DNA of 64,000 nt from Prochlorococcus sp. AG-388-A04 (GTDB lineage Bacteria; Cyanobacteriota; Cyanobacteriia; PCC-6307; Cyanobiaceae): the NCBI GenBank assembly GCA_003279935.1, contig QCGL01000003.1:54324-118323 (forward strand). Reading direction: 5' to 3'. The notes beneath the pieces are model-generated. The model saw only the letters and a list, made by a program, of their open reading frames with translations, was not told the DNA's origin and made no database searches. Positions 49,164 to 60,060 of the stretch are shown here, in pieces. Every line of letters begins with the position of its first letter. Positions within the stretch are counted from its first letter, which is position 1. The translations under genes were made by a program, and so were the position numbers.

Positions 49164-50708
49164 ATGAATTTAGAATCTTTTCCTTTACTATCCTCTATTG
49201 TTTTATTACCCTTAATTGGGGCATTAATAATGCCTTTCTTAAGTTCTAAGGAAGGAGAAGATAATACACTCCCAAGAAATATCTCATTAAGTTTTTTATT
49301 TATAGATTTTCTTCTCATAATTGGAGTACTTTTCCAAAAATTTGATACAACAAATAGCTCACTACAACTTGTTGAAAGATTAACTTGGCTACCATCAATA
49401 GGTTTAGAATGGTCTCTTGGCGTAGATGGATTATCTGCACCATTAGTAGCTTTGAGTGGATTAATAACATTTTTATCAGCTGCAGCTAGTTGGAAGATAA
49501 AGAAAAAATCTAATTTATATTTTGCTCTTTTATTAGTTCAGGCATCAGCTCAAGCATTAGTTTTCCTATCTCAAGATTTCTTGTTATTTTTCTTAGCTTG
49601 GGAATTAGAACTGGTTCCTGTTTACCTTCTTATTGCTATTTGGGGAGGCAATAAAAAATTATATGCAGCTACAAAATTTATTCTTTATACGGCTTTAGCA
49701 TCCTTACTAATACTTATAAGTGGACTTGCACTTGCGTTGAGCGGGGATACCTTTACCCTAAATCTTACGGAATTAACAAATAAACATGTAACCGGTAGTC
49801 TCGCATTATTATCTTATTTAGGATTTTTAATAGGTTTTGGAGTTAAACTTCCTATCTTCCCATTGCATACTTGGTTACCTGATGCTCATGGGGAAGCTAA
49901 TGCTCCAGTATCAATGCTACTAGCGGGAATTCTTTTAAAGATGGGGGGATATGCTCTCTTAAGATTCAATGTGCAAATATTACCCGAAGTGCATCTACAA
50001 CTTGCACCTGCTTTAATTATTCTTGGGATTATAAATATAATTTATGGAGCCTTAAATGCATTCGCACAAGATAATGTAAAGAGAAGAATCGCATGTAGTT
50101 CAGTAAGTCATATGGGTTTTGTTCTTCTGGGTATTGGAGCAGTTGATGCTTTAGGTATAAGCGGAGCAATGCTTCAAATGATAAGCCATGGGCTTATAGC
50201 AGCAGCAATGTTCTTCGTTACAGGCTCCTTCTATGAGAGAACAAATACTCTGTCAATTCCAAACATGGGTGGTTTAGCAAAAGTCTTACCAATAACATTT
50301 GCTTTTTTCCTAGCGAGCTCATTAGCTTCTCTTGCCTTGCCTGGAATGAGTGGATTTATAAGCGAAATCACCGTGTTTTTAGGGATCACAAGTCAAGAGG
50401 GTTTCAGTTCACTTTTTAGATCAATCACAATTCTTATTGCAGCAATTGGTCTTGTCCTAACCCCAATATATCTTCTTTCGATGTGTAGAAGAGTATTTTT
50501 CGGACCTAGAATACCTGCGCTTGCTACTGTAAAAGAAATGAATGGTAGAGAGTTGACAATTGGGTTCAGTTTATTATTGCCTACTTTAGTCATAGGTTTT
50601 TGGCCAAAAATTGCCATAAATTTATATGAATCTTCAACAAACGCTCTCAGTCAACAACTTACCTTAGCTAAGTTAGTCGGGTTAATCTCAAACATTAGTC
50701 AATTTTAA
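49164..50708 (+). CDS. ndhD: NAD(P)H-quinone oxidoreductase subunit 4 (NdhD)
   Basis: Proton-pumping subunit of the thylakoid NDH-1 complex, 514 residues with about 14 hydrophobic helices. Signatures are [48 protein letters not shown] block (residues about 231-262) and [13 protein letters not shown]. Cyanobacteria have several NdhD forms, respiratory or CO2-uptake-linked; which one this is cannot be decided here. The gap of 78 bases after thrB may hold its promoter. The M3 peptidase follows after 11 bases. Confidence 0.95.
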   Translation: MNLESFPLLSSIVLLPLIGALIMPFLSSKEGEDNTLPRNISLSFLFIDFLLIIGVLFQKFDTTNSSLQLVERLTWLPSIGLEWSLGVDGLSAPLVALSGLITFLSAAASWKIKKKSNLYFALLLVQASAQALVFLSQDFLLFFLAWELELVPVYLLIAIWGGNKKLYAATKFILYTALASLLILISGLALALSGDTFTLNLTELTNKHVTGSLALLSYLGFLIGFGVKLPIFPLHTWLPDAHGEANAPVSMLLAGILLKMGGYALLRFNVQILPEVHLQLAPALIILGIINIIYGALNAFAQDNVKRRIACSSVSHMGFVLLGIGAVDALGISGAMLQMISHGLIAAAMFFVTGSFYERTNTLSIPNMGGLAKVLPITFAFFLASSLASLALPGMSGFISEITVFLGITSQEGFSSLFRSITILIAAIGLVLTPIYLLSMCRRVFFGPRIPALATVKEMNGRELTIGFSLLLPTLVIGFWPKIAINLYESSTNALSQQLTLAKLVGLISNISQF

Positions 50709-50719
50709 TCTTCGATAAA

Positions 50720-52807
50720 ATGGAATCTACAATTTTTAATTACGGAGAATTACCAGAATTTAATAAATTTACTTCAGATAGAATTAATCAAGAATTCCCA
50801 AAAGTAATAGATAAAATAAATCTAGATTTCAAAAACATTGAGAAATTTTTATCTAATTACTTGGAGCAAGAAAATTTAGAATGGGACAAAGTAATTAATC
50901 CTTTAAATGAAGTAAATGAAATTTTAAGGTGGAGTTGGGGAGTTATAAGCCATATTAATGGAGTAAAAAATTCCGAAAGCTTAAGAGAAATTTACTCAAA
51001 GTTTCTACCTGAAATTATTAATTTAAGTAATAAGTTTGGACAAAGCAAAATTATTTATAATTCTCTGGTAAAGCTTAAAGAAACAAATAATTTTGATGGG
51101 ATTAAAAATAGAATTCTAGATAAAGAAATTCTCGAAATGGAACATAGAGGTATTTCATTAGATATAGATAACCAGAAAGAATTCAATGTTATTTCTGAAG
51201 AGCTTGGAAAACTATCTACAAATTTCAGTAATAATGTTTTAGATGCCACTAATTCTTGGTCATTAATCCTAAATGATAAATCTCAAGTAGATGGAGTTCC
51301 AGAAAGGGTTTTAGAATTGATGTCAATATCAGCTCACAAATTCTTAAAAAAAGAAGGAGAAGCTGATGCAAAAAATGGGCCATGGAGATTAAGTTTAGAT
51401 ATTCCGACCTATACCGCGTTTATGACATATGCAAATGACCGTAATCTCAGGGAAAAATTATATAAAGCTTTTGTAAGCAGAGCCTCTTATGGAGAAAAAA
51501 ATAACTCTCAAATAATTGAAGAAATTCTATCTCTTAGGACTAAACAGGCTAAACTTCTTGGTTATGAAAGCTGGGCAGAATTAAGCCTTTCAACAAAAAT
51601 GGCTAAGGAAATTCATAATGTTGAAAAACTTTTAGAGGAGATTAGAAAGCCTGCCTTTAAAACAGCCAAAAATGAATTAGTTAGACTTAATAAGTTCTCA
51701 AAAGATAATGGATTCCCCATCTCTGAAGATCTTCAATCATGGGACATTAGCTATTGGTCGGAGCTTCTCAGAAAGGAAAAACTTAATTTAGATCAAGAAT
51801 CACTTAGGCCCTGGTTCCCTCTGAATGATGTTTTAAAAGGTCTTTTTAAACTTAGTGAAAAACTCTTCGACATTAAAGTAATTGAAGCCAGAAATGAAGC
51901 TCCTATATGGAATGATGACGTTTTGTTTTTTAATATCCTAAACAAAGATGAAGAAAAAATAGCTTCATTTTATCTGGATCCCTACTCTCGTCCCGAGTCA
52001 AAGAGGGGCGGAGCCTGGATGGACGAATGCCTTAACAAAAACAATATTGGTAGAGGTACATTACCTGTTGCTTATTTAGTTTGTAATCAAACTCCGCCAT
52101 CCAAAGACAAACCAAGCTTGATGAGTTTTGATGAAGTTCAGACCTTGTTTCATGAATTTGGTCATGGTCTTCAACATATGCTTACCACAGTAAATCTTCC
52201 ACAAGCAGCCGGTATTAATAATGTAGAATGGGATGCTGTTGAACTTCCAAGTCAATTTATGGAAAACTGGTGTTTTCACAAAAACACTTTATTAAATATT
52301 GCGAAACACTATAAAACAGGGGAGAAATTATCTGATGAGAATTTCGAAAAATTAGTAAAGAATAGAACTTTTAATTGCGGGATGGCTACTCTAAGACAAC
52401 TACATTTTGCAATTACAGATATAAGATTGCATAGCAATCTATATAATAATCAGGATAAAAATTCTAATGAGATCAGAAATGAAATATCCAGAAATACAAC
52501 AGTAATTGAACCAATAAAAGAAGATAAATTTCTTTGTTGCTTTAGTCACATATTTTCAGGAGGTTATTCAGCTGGATATTATTCTTATAAATGGGCCGAG
52601 GTTTTGAGTGCTGATGCTTTTTCTATGTTTGAAGAGGCAGACTTAGAAAATAACGAAAATATAAAGGCAATAGGTAAAAAATTCAAAGATACAATTTTAA
52701 GTCTTGGAGGAAGTATCTCTCCTTTAGAGGTATTTAAATTATTTAGAGGCAGAGAACCAAAAACCGACTCTTTGATAAGACATTTAGGTCTATCATCTGT
52801 TAATTAA
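50720..52807 (+). CDS. M3-family oligopeptidase (oligopeptidase A-like)
   Basis: A cytosolic zinc metallopeptidase of 695 residues that degrades short peptides, including spent signal peptides. The zinc motif HEFGH is at residues 478-482, and a downstream Glu in NVEWDAVELPSQFMENW provides the third ligand. GGYSAGYYSYKWAEVLSADAF is the typical C-terminal block with the transition-state tyrosines. Probably PrlC/OpdA class by length. Its end overlaps the convergent lipase-like gene by eight bases. Confidence 0.93.
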   Translation: MESTIFNYGELPEFNKFTSDRINQEFPKVIDKINLDFKNIEKFLSNYLEQENLEWDKVINPLNEVNEILRWSWGVISHINGVKNSESLREIYSKFLPEIINLSNKFGQSKIIYNSLVKLKETNNFDGIKNRILDKEILEMEHRGISLDIDNQKEFNVISEELGKLSTNFSNNVLDATNSWSLILNDKSQVDGVPERVLELMSISAHKFLKKEGEADAKNGPWRLSLDIPTYTAFMTYANDRNLREKLYKAFVSRASYGEKNNSQIIEEILSLRTKQAKLLGYESWAELSLSTKMAKEIHNVEKLLEEIRKPAFKTAKNELVRLNKFSKDNGFPISEDLQSWDISYWSELLRKEKLNLDQESLRPWFPLNDVLKGLFKLSEKLFDIKVIEARNEAPIWNDDVLFFNILNKDEEKIASFYLDPYSRPESKRGGAWMDECLNKNNIGRGTLPVAYLVCNQTPPSKDKPSLMSFDEVQTLFHEFGHGLQHMLTTVNLPQAAGINNVEWDAVELPSQFMENWCFHKNTLLNIAKHYKTGEKLSDENFEKLVKNRTFNCGMATLRQLHFAITDIRLHSNLYNNQDKNSNEIRNEISRNTTVIEPIKEDKFLCCFSHIFSGGYSAGYYSYKWAEVLSADAFSMFEEADLENNENIKAIGKKFKDTILSLGGSISPLEVFKLFRGREPKTDSLIRHLGLSSVN

Positions 52808-53393
52808 GTAGACTGTCGACAATTTTATCGATGGCATTTGGATTTCTAACTAAATTTTTATGTATATATATTTTTAATGATATTTTCTCCCCTGAGTTCA
52901 AACTAGCTCTCCATCCAGGAAAAACCATAAGATCCCAATAAGTAAAAAAGCTAATACAATCAATTCCACTAAGAAGATAATCGGATCTAGAAAGCTCTCT
53001 TAATAAGAGACTATTTATTTTCATCTCAGATATTCCTTTAAAAGGATATTTAGGAATTAATTGAGATGCAAGAGTTCCTTTATGAGGCGACCCAATAGTT
53101 ATAAATCTTCTAGTTCTTTTATAACCATTTAATTTTTTAATCCAATATCTACCAATTATTCCACCCATCGAGAAACCCAAAATATCAAGCTTTTTTTCAT
53201 AACCATATTTCTCTAAAATTAAATCATTTAATAAATTAGTTAATTCAACAATAGATGTCATTCCATATTGATGTTTTAAAGTTGGGGCAAAATATTCAAT
53301 TCCAATTTCATCAAGTTTTGAAGTTATCGAAGAAAATATATCTGCTGTATTCCAGAGACCATGAATTAATATTATGGGATTTCTTTTTGACAA
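52800..53393 (-). CDS. lipase/esterase-like alpha/beta hydrolase
   Basis: A 197-residue alpha/beta hydrolase. It opens with NPIILIHGLWNTADIF (oxyanion HG motif). The nucleophile Ser is in LDILGFSMGGIIGRYWI, followed by FITIGSPHKGTLASQLIP. This pattern is like triacylglycerol lipase or PGAP1-type enzymes. The final His of the triad is probably in IYIHKNLVRN. The substrate is unknown. It follows folB by five bases on the same strand. Confidence 0.82.
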   Translation of the reverse strand: MSKRNPIILIHGLWNTADIFSSITSKLDEIGIEYFAPTLKHQYGMTSIVELTNLLNDLILEKYGYEKKLDILGFSMGGIIGRYWIKKLNGYKRTRRFITIGSPHKGTLASQLIPKYPFKGISEMKINSLLLRELSRSDYLLSGIDCISFFTYWDLMVFPGWRASLNSGEKISLKIYIHKNLVRNPNAIDKIVDSLLN

Positions 53394-53398
53394 TACCG

Positions 53399-53761
53399 TT
53401 AATTATTTTCAAAAACTCTTACTATTGAAACCTCACCATCAAAACCAGTAATTGGAGGTTTACATTTCGTTAATATAATTTTAATTCTGCTAAGTTGAAA
53501 CTCTTCATCAATAATTTTTAAAATTTCATTTGAATATTTCTCAATAGTTAAGCAGCATATTTTCTTGGATTGATATTTTAATATTTTAACTAATTTCGAA
53601 TAATCTACTGTACTTTTAATATCATCATTTTGAGTACAATTTTCAAAATCAGACCATAAAAATATATCTAAACTAAAAAGTTGACCTAGGTCCCTTTCTT
53701 GTTCTAAAACACCAACTCTTGCCCAAAGTTTAATATCCTTAATTTTTAAATATGTTTCCAT
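53399..53761 (-). CDS. folB: dihydroneopterin aldolase
   Basis: Folate pathway enzyme of 120 residues that splits dihydroneopterin. The LWARVGVLEQERDLGQLFSLDI block (about 12-33) includes the conserved N-terminal pattern with Glu, and the STVDYSKLVKI segment and a C-terminal KCKPPITG carry the catalytic lysine region. It lies between proA (9 bases before) and the lipase-like gene, all on one strand. Confidence 0.9.
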   Translation of the reverse strand: METYLKIKDIKLWARVGVLEQERDLGQLFSLDIFLWSDFENCTQNDDIKSTVDYSKLVKILKYQSKKICCLTIEKYSNEILKIIDEEFQLSRIKIILTKCKPPITGFDGEVSIVRVFENN

Positions 53762-53770
53762 TTCTAAGAG

Positions 53771-55081
53771 TTAAACATCTTTATGTGAATAGATTAATTT
53801 TCCTGATGAAAAATCGTCAACAATATGGCCTTCGCCTCTTAAAAAATACTTATAAGTTACTAGCCCCTCGAGTCCTACTGGGCCTCTTGGGGGCAATGTC
53901 TGTGTAGATATTCCAACTTCTGCTCCAAAGCCATATCTAAAACCATCTGCGAATCTTGTTGAGCAATTATGAAAAACGCCTGAACTATCTATCTCGCTCA
54001 TAAATTTATTAGCATTAATGATATTTTCCGTAATTATTCCATCTGTATGTTTTGAACTAAATTTTTGTATATGAGCAATTGCTTCTTCTAAATCATTAAC
54101 AATTTTTATAGAAAGAATAAGATCTAAATATTCAGTTTGCCAGTCCTCATAATTAGCTTCAAAAGCAACACCCAATTGAAAAGATTTTTTATCTCCAATC
54201 AATTTAACATCGTTAGAGTTAAACATTGGAATAGCCTTATTCAAAAATTCAGAGGCAGTATCTTTATGTATTAAAAGAGTCTCAACAGCATTACATGCAG
54301 CTGGATATTGGATCTTACTATCTAAAGCCACTTTTAAAGCCATATCGAGATTTACTTCGTTATCTATATATAAATGACAAATTCCATCAGCATGACCCAA
54401 TACAGGAATTCCTGTATTCTCTTGTATAAATTTAACGAGTTCATTGCTTCCTCTTGGAATTATTAAGTTTATATATTTTTCTAAATTCAACATTGCCATA
54501 CTATCTTTTCTACTTGTGAGAAGACAGATTGCATTTTCATCAAGATTTGAATCTTGCAAACCCTCCTTAAGTGCAGAAACTATTGCAAGATTAGTTAAAT
54601 TTGCTTCACTTCCCCCTTTTAGCATTACTCCATTTCCAGATCTAATGGCCAGAGAACTTATTTGCATTACAGCATCGGGTCTTGATTCAAAAATCACTCC
54701 TAATACTCCTATGGGTACTGTTTTTCTTTCAAGGATTAAACCTTTAGAAAGTTCCCTTTTTATTTGAATTTGACCAACTGGATCAATCAAATTCCCAACT
54801 TGTCTTACCCCTTCAATTCCTAAATTAAGTTTTTCTTTTGATAGCTTTAATCTAGAAAGTAAGGACTTTGAAATTCCTTTAATTTCTGCTTTTTTATAAT
54901 CTTCGATATTAGCCTCAATTATTTCTTTAGAGTTTTTTTCTAAATAATCAGCCATTAAGTTCAAGGCTCTAATTCTATCATTATTATTTGTTTGACTTGT
55001 TTTAATTGAAGCCAGACGAAGTTGCTTTGCTTTTTCTAAAAGTTCATTATTAGGAGTTGGCACTTCAAATATATCAGTCAT
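53771..55081 (-). CDS. proA: gamma-glutamyl phosphate reductase
   Basis: Second step of proline synthesis, reducing gamma-glutamyl phosphate with NADPH. 436 residues. Signatures are GVLGVIFESRPDAVMQISSLAIRSG-type block (about 124-148), the catalytic Cys in PAACNAVETLL, and HNCSTRFADGFRYGFGAEVGIST near the C terminus. It is the first gene of a minus-strand run with folB and the lipase-like gene. A 64-base gap separates it from the TamB-like gene. Confidence 0.97.
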   Translation of the reverse strand: MTDIFEVPTPNNELLEKAKQLRLASIKTSQTNNNDRIRALNLMADYLEKNSKEIIEANIEDYKKAEIKGISKSLLSRLKLSKEKLNLGIEGVRQVGNLIDPVGQIQIKRELSKGLILERKTVPIGVLGVIFESRPDAVMQISSLAIRSGNGVMLKGGSEANLTNLAIVSALKEGLQDSNLDENAICLLTSRKDSMAMLNLEKYINLIIPRGSNELVKFIQENTGIPVLGHADGICHLYIDNEVNLDMALKVALDSKIQYPAACNAVETLLIHKDTASEFLNKAIPMFNSNDVKLIGDKKSFQLGVAFEANYEDWQTEYLDLILSIKIVNDLEEAIAHIQKFSSKHTDGIITENIINANKFMSEIDSSGVFHNCSTRFADGFRYGFGAEVGISTQTLPPRGPVGLEGLVTYKYFLRGEGHIVDDFSSGKLIYSHKDV

Positions 55082-55145
55082 GATTAAGTTTAATTCACCT
55101 AATAATAATTCAAAATAAGCATTCTTAAAACTTTTATTTTAGGAA

Positions 55146-58100
55146 TTAATATCTGAAAAATAATTGAACTTGACTTTTCCACTCTCCCTCTGAATCTAGA
55201 GAACCTAATAATTCTAAGTTTGGATTAGCTTGTAAAGTAAGTATTCCTAAAGGTGGTAAATCATCTCTATCTGGAGTAGCTTGAACAGCAAAGTTAACTC
55301 TATCAGTAATATCAAGACCTATTTCGGCAATCCAAGCTTGAGTAGACAATCCAGCATTTGAAGATGATTCATCAGTATCATCTACATCAAGGTTTTCATT
55401 AGAAAAAACATTATTAATTGATTCATTATTTTCTATTAGAGCCGGATACAAAGACAATTGAAATTTCTCACTAAATCCATTTGCCGTATTAAGTTGAGAA
55501 ATAAATGCTCTATTTATTAAATTTGCAGAGTTTCCTCCTATCAAACCAATAATTTGAGATCTGTTATAACTTGGAGTACTTCTTAATTGTATTTTTCTAT
55601 TTTCATCCTCAAATGATAATTGATCTAAAAATCCTTCATATGATGCTTCGATTTTTATAAGTCTTGTATTACCGATACCAACAGCTCCAAAACCACTTGA
55701 ACTAACATTCGCATCTATACCTCTTGAAATATTCAGATCTTGATTATTTTCACTAATTGGTATTATTGAATCTGGAACTTTACTAGTAAGTGAAAAGTTA
55801 ATAAAAGGAACAATGCCACTTCTAGAGGCAAATAAAATATAATTTTCTTTATTTTTATCTAATTTGAATGGTGTTGTATATAAATTTGCTGTACCTTTAC
55901 TTAAATTAATAAGGCCTCTAGCATTTAAATCTTCTCCAACCTGTCCATTAAAATTTAAATCTAACTTGGTATCTAAATAAGCCTTAACTATGCCTGCATA
56001 TTGAATTCTAAAATCGGGCCCAAGTTTTAATTTTAGATTCTTAAAACTTAAATTTTCAAGATAATTTGGTAAGTTTTCTCCTAAAAGAAAAGAATTTAAC
56101 ATAGTTTCATTAGAAATTATTTCAATATTTTTATCTTTTTCCCAAAACATTTCTGGCCAATTTCTTTCATAATTTCTTTCTTTAAAATTATTTTTTTTAT
56201 TAGTATTATTTAAATTAATTAACCCATTTTTTAGTGCTAACTTTCCACTAAATAAGGGATCTCTGAATGAACCACTAATATTGATTTTAGAATCAGTTAG
56301 AAATTTTATATTATTAGATTTAATATTAAAATTATTAGTCAATAAGCTAATATCTTTTTCATTCAAACTATTTTTACTATAAAAAGGTAAAACCCCCTTA
56401 ATAAAAATATTTCCAGAAGCATCATCAGAAGCTTTAAAGCTTTTGATTTCTATTTGATCAAAATCAAAAATTATTGTGCTATTAATATTTTTAATGACAT
56501 TACTATAAATATCAATTTCAGAATCCTTGATAAAAACAAAACCATTAGCAATAGGTTTATTAACAGTTCCTTTTATTATCATTCTGAGAGTTACATCACC
56601 TTTTTTAAAAGTGAAATATTCATCGGCAAAGATATCTAATAATTCAATAAATTTTCCATTACCATTTAATCTCAAGTCTAAATTATCCTCATTGTTAAAA
56701 GGAATAGAACCTGAAATATTTATTGGGATGTTTGAATTATTCAATAAAAAAGATAAATCTAAATCAAAAATCGAATCACCATATTCGACTTCTCCAATAT
56801 CTATTTTGATCGGACTATTATTAATTGATGTATTATTCGAAGAAATATTAGTAGCAAAGAATTTTTTATCTAAATTATAAATTAAATTAATATCCAAATT
56901 TCCTTCAAAGTCTCTTGGTTTATCTAAAAATATATTTATAGTTTTTAAAGGTAATTTATAAATATTTAAAATACCTTTTCCTGTAAAAATTCCTCCTTCT
57001 AAATCTAAAGAAAACTGTTCTCTAGAACTTTTTTTACTTTCGCTTTTAATATCAAAATATCCATTTAATTTAGTTTTTAATTTAAAATTAGATTTATTAT
57101 TTCCTTCTATAGATATATTTGCATCATATCTACTTTGAAATTTATCCAAATATCTTTTTAAATTAAATTTATCTTCTAAAGTTTTGTCATTATTTAAAAA
57201 ATTATTTATAAAAAGTATTTTTTCGTTAAATGAGCTTTCAATATTATCAATTTCGATATCATCCAAGGCTCTAGAATTACTATTAGGAAGAAATTTTTTA
57301 TTATCAAAATTTAAAATATCGATTGCTGTTTGTAATGTCCAACTAGTACTAATATTATTAAAATTTATATTAAAATTATCATCTTTATTAGACTCATATT
57401 CAAGATCAATCATACCTCCATCAATTGGATAAAGTGATGAATTAACATAAAATGATTTATTATCAAGAGTAAAATCGAATAATGAATTAGCAAGCTTTAT
57501 ATTCCTATATTTACCCAAACTCCAAGCTAAACGACCATCAAAATAAGTTTGATCTTTAGATATAAAACCAGAACCATTAACGATTCCACTAACTCTATCG
57601 AATTTATTATTACCAATAGCCAATTCAAGCTCATCTAAGGGAAAATTATTTGCATTCCAACGATACTTATCATCATCTTTAATTAAATTTATACTACCTT
57701 TATTGGAATTAAATATTCTGCTAAAGGTTATATTCTCTAACTTAATCTTTGAATCAAGATTAAAGGTAAGGAAAGAAGGCACTGGTGAATATCTATTCTT
57801 CATATTTACTACATATTTATTATTTTGATTTTTAATCTCACCCTCCCATATTTCTCTTATCCTTATCCCTTTGTAATGAGGATAATCAACATTAAAATTG
57901 ATTTTAATCTCAGGTTTATTTATCTCACCTTTTAATTCTCCTTTAGCAGTAATAAAACCTCTTATCTTATCTTTACGGAAAATATTTAAATTAGATAATT
58001 GGGTTCTATTAAGAATAAAACTTGAATTAATTTTTCCAAAATTTATACCCCTTTTATCAACCCAATAGGGTATATTTCCTGATAGTTGTATTTCAGGATT

Positions 58101-59081
58101 TAAACTATCTAAATATCCAAGATTACCTTTTAAATTTATATTATTAATATTTTTATTTAAAGGAACATTAAGATTAAAATCAGAGATTAAAGTACCATAA
58201 TTAAGATTATTTGTATCCGCGATAATATTATTACCTTGGCATAAAAACCTTATAGAATCACTTTTTATATCCTCTACTAAATTATTAGTTTTTAATCTTA
58301 AGTTATTGAAAGAAAGATTGCCTTTGCAAGAAGTTTTTTTAGAAGATTTATAAAATTTAAAATTAGATTTAATATTCCCTCCTCTTATAGCAAATTTCCT
58401 ATCACCAAAACTATACTTAGATCCTTTCAAGTTTATCCCACGGGATAATATCTCGAAATTCAGAAAGTCTTTATTTAATTTAGTATTTAATTTTAAATTT
58501 AAATTACCTTTACCCTTAGTATATGTCTGAAAATTACCAATAAACTGCTTAGCTTTTGATTTATATATCAATTTTCCTTTTACTTTAGTCTCTATTCCAA
58601 TATCCTTTAATTTGAAATTTACAGATTCCTTTAAATTAAAATTCAGATCATAGTTTACTTTACTTTTTATAGATCTGTTTTTATTATCATCAGATTTCAC
58701 CCTTTTGAAAAAATCATTATTTATTTCAATTTTAGTTTTTTGTGGTTTTACATTAAAAATCCATCTTTGATTTAAAAATGATCTAATTGGCATTATGCCT
58801 ACGTAGATATTCTTCGATACGATTTCAGAATTTAAATTATTTTTATCAATAACTTTTAGATTATTTAAAGATATACCAAGAAATCTGATCCCAGAATAAT
58901 CGCCCAAATCTACTTCTTTATTTAAAAATTTTTCTATCCTATTTTCAAGTATGGGTTTTCTATTGGTATAGAAATCTTCAAGAAATTTATTTAATAAAAA
59001 AGTTCCTAAAAAGCTAATTGATAAAGTAGTCCCTAAGAAAAAAAGCTTTTTATTAAAATTTAGAGATCTAATTTTTTTCAA
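55146..59081 (-). CDS. TamB/DUF490-like envelope protein
   Basis: A very large (1311 residues) protein with one N-terminal membrane helix (about residues 12-30) and a long strand-rich body of repeating beta elements, Asn/Ser/Lys rich. It ends with the DUF490-like C-terminal block (GLDITDRVNFAVQATPD and VQLFFRY, aromatic last residue). TamB-type proteins span the periplasm and bring lipids or outer-membrane proteins to the outer membrane; cyanobacterial and chloroplast relatives (Tic236) do comparable jobs. That role is inferred from family. Codon use and composition match the AT-rich host. It is divergent from the Ycf51 gene. Confidence 0.85.
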   Translation of the reverse strand: MKKIRSLNFNKKLFFLGTTLSISFLGTFLLNKFLEDFYTNRKPILENRIEKFLNKEVDLGDYSGIRFLGISLNNLKVIDKNNLNSEIVSKNIYVGIMPIRSFLNQRWIFNVKPQKTKIEINNDFFKRVKSDDNKNRSIKSKVNYDLNFNLKESVNFKLKDIGIETKVKGKLIYKSKAKQFIGNFQTYTKGKGNLNLKLNTKLNKDFLNFEILSRGINLKGSKYSFGDRKFAIRGGNIKSNFKFYKSSKKTSCKGNLSFNNLRLKTNNLVEDIKSDSIRFLCQGNNIIADTNNLNYGTLISDFNLNVPLNKNINNINLKGNLGYLDSLNPEIQLSGNIPYWVDKRGINFGKINSSFILNRTQLSNLNIFRKDKIRGFITAKGELKGEINKPEIKINFNVDYPHYKGIRIREIWEGEIKNQNNKYVVNMKNRYSPVPSFLTFNLDSKIKLENITFSRIFNSNKGSINLIKDDDKYRWNANNFPLDELELAIGNNKFDRVSGIVNGSGFISKDQTYFDGRLAWSLGKYRNIKLANSLFDFTLDNKSFYVNSSLYPIDGGMIDLEYESNKDDNFNINFNNISTSWTLQTAIDILNFDNKKFLPNSNSRALDDIEIDNIESSFNEKILFINNFLNNDKTLEDKFNLKRYLDKFQSRYDANISIEGNNKSNFKLKTKLNGYFDIKSESKKSSREQFSLDLEGGIFTGKGILNIYKLPLKTINIFLDKPRDFEGNLDINLIYNLDKKFFATNISSNNTSINNSPIKIDIGEVEYGDSIFDLDLSFLLNNSNIPINISGSIPFNNEDNLDLRLNGNGKFIELLDIFADEYFTFKKGDVTLRMIIKGTVNKPIANGFVFIKDSEIDIYSNVIKNINSTIIFDFDQIEIKSFKASDDASGNIFIKGVLPFYSKNSLNEKDISLLTNNFNIKSNNIKFLTDSKINISGSFRDPLFSGKLALKNGLINLNNTNKKNNFKERNYERNWPEMFWEKDKNIEIISNETMLNSFLLGENLPNYLENLSFKNLKLKLGPDFRIQYAGIVKAYLDTKLDLNFNGQVGEDLNARGLINLSKGTANLYTTPFKLDKNKENYILFASRSGIVPFINFSLTSKVPDSIIPISENNQDLNISRGIDANVSSSGFGAVGIGNTRLIKIEASYEGFLDQLSFEDENRKIQLRSTPSYNRSQIIGLIGGNSANLINRAFISQLNTANGFSEKFQLSLYPALIENNESINNVFSNENLDVDDTDESSSNAGLSTQAWIAEIGLDITDRVNFAVQATPDRDDLPPLGILTLQANPNLELLGSLDSEGEWKSQVQLFFRY

Positions 59082-59145
59082 GTTAGAATCCCAAAATAGA
59101 GTAGGCTTACAAAATATAAGAAATTAATCAGGTTAAAGCCACTAA

Positions 59146-59589
59146 ATGTCTTTTTTTGAACTATTAGCGAATACACCTAAGATATTTGGATTTTTAGGAA
59201 TATTTCTTTTTCTAGTTACTTTGATTGCATTTATTTTTAACTTTGGTTTTAAATTCAGAATTACAGGTGCGACAATATTTTCATTATTACTCTCTTTAAG
59301 CAGTTGGGCTTTTATACAGAGCTATACAGATAATGTAAAAGTAGATGGAGCAAAATATGTTCCAATTGTTTACGATAATGGATTTGATTTAATTGTTACA
59401 AAAGCTGATAGTGAATTTCCAGAGGAAGCAATTGAACCGACTTTAAAACAATTATCTGAAAATCTTAAAAAAGGTAGTAGATCAGGATCAAAAGTAAAAA
59501 TTAAAATTAGGAAACTTGAGAAGATATCCAATGACGTTAGTAAGCCAGTAATTATTGGAGAAATAGAAAAAAGCTTTAATATGAATTAG
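59146..59589 (+). CDS. Ycf51/DUF2518 family membrane protein
   Basis: A 147-residue protein with two N-terminal hydrophobic helices (about 13-31 and 37-53) and a soluble C-terminal half. The pattern TGATIFSLLLSLSSWAFIQSYTDN and VPIVYDNGFDLIVTKADSEFP is that of DUF2518, the Ycf51 family of cyanobacteria and plastids. Function is not established. It is followed by the DUF4332 gene after 8 bases. Confidence 0.82.
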   Translation: MSFFELLANTPKIFGFLGIFLFLVTLIAFIFNFGFKFRITGATIFSLLLSLSSWAFIQSYTDNVKVDGAKYVPIVYDNGFDLIVTKADSEFPEEAIEPTLKQLSENLKKGSRSGSKVKIKIRKLEKISNDVSKPVIIGEIEKSFNMN

Positions 59590-59597
59590 ATGAATAA

Positions 59598-60005
59598 ATG
59601 ATGAAAGAAAAATTTTTAGAAATTTTACCCGAAAATTTCAGACATGAAAAATCTTTTTTAATTAAAAAGAAACTAGATAACTTTAAAAGATTAAGTCAAC
59701 TTAGTGATTCTGAATTAAATATCATTCAAAAATCTCATTCATTATGTACGCTAAATAATTTAAGAAAAATCAGAGCTATTGCTAATTTTAAAAATGAGCT
59801 TTCAATAACTCCATATGAATCTTACTTACTATTACACTGCGGTATAGGGTCTATTCAATCTCTTTCAATTTTAAACCCATATGATCTCAAAGAGAGAATT
59901 GGAAGATTGGAGAGAAGTCTTAGAACTAAAACTCAAACAAATATAACTTTATCCACGTTAAAAGATTGGATAAAGAGGGCTAATGAAATCTGTAAATCTA
60001 TTTAA
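59598..60005 (+). CDS. DUF4332-like helical protein
   Basis: A 135-residue, all-helical soluble protein. LSQLSDSELNIIQ, then SLCTLNNLRKIRAIANF and LLLHCGIGSIQSLSILNPYDL (about 88-108) look like helix-hairpin-helix pairs, as in DUF4332. Such folds often bind DNA or proteins; no role is known here. It probably shares a transcript with the Ycf51 gene. Confidence 0.7.
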   Translation: MMKEKFLEILPENFRHEKSFLIKKKLDNFKRLSQLSDSELNIIQKSHSLCTLNNLRKIRAIANFKNELSITPYESYLLLHCGIGSIQSLSILNPYDLKERIGRLERSLRTKTQTNITLSTLKDWIKRANEICKSI

Positions 60006-60027
60006 AAATCTTGGTTAAAAGATTTTT
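60004..60027 (+). terminator. possible weak terminator after DUF4332 gene
   Basis: A perfect nine-base stem (AAAAATCTT with AAGATTTTT, loop GGTTAA) overlaps the stop codon and is followed by two more T. The stem has only one G/C pair, so it would be weak. Confidence 0.35.
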
Positions 60028-60060
60028 TTAATGTAGAATTTTAAAAAGATTATAAATAAA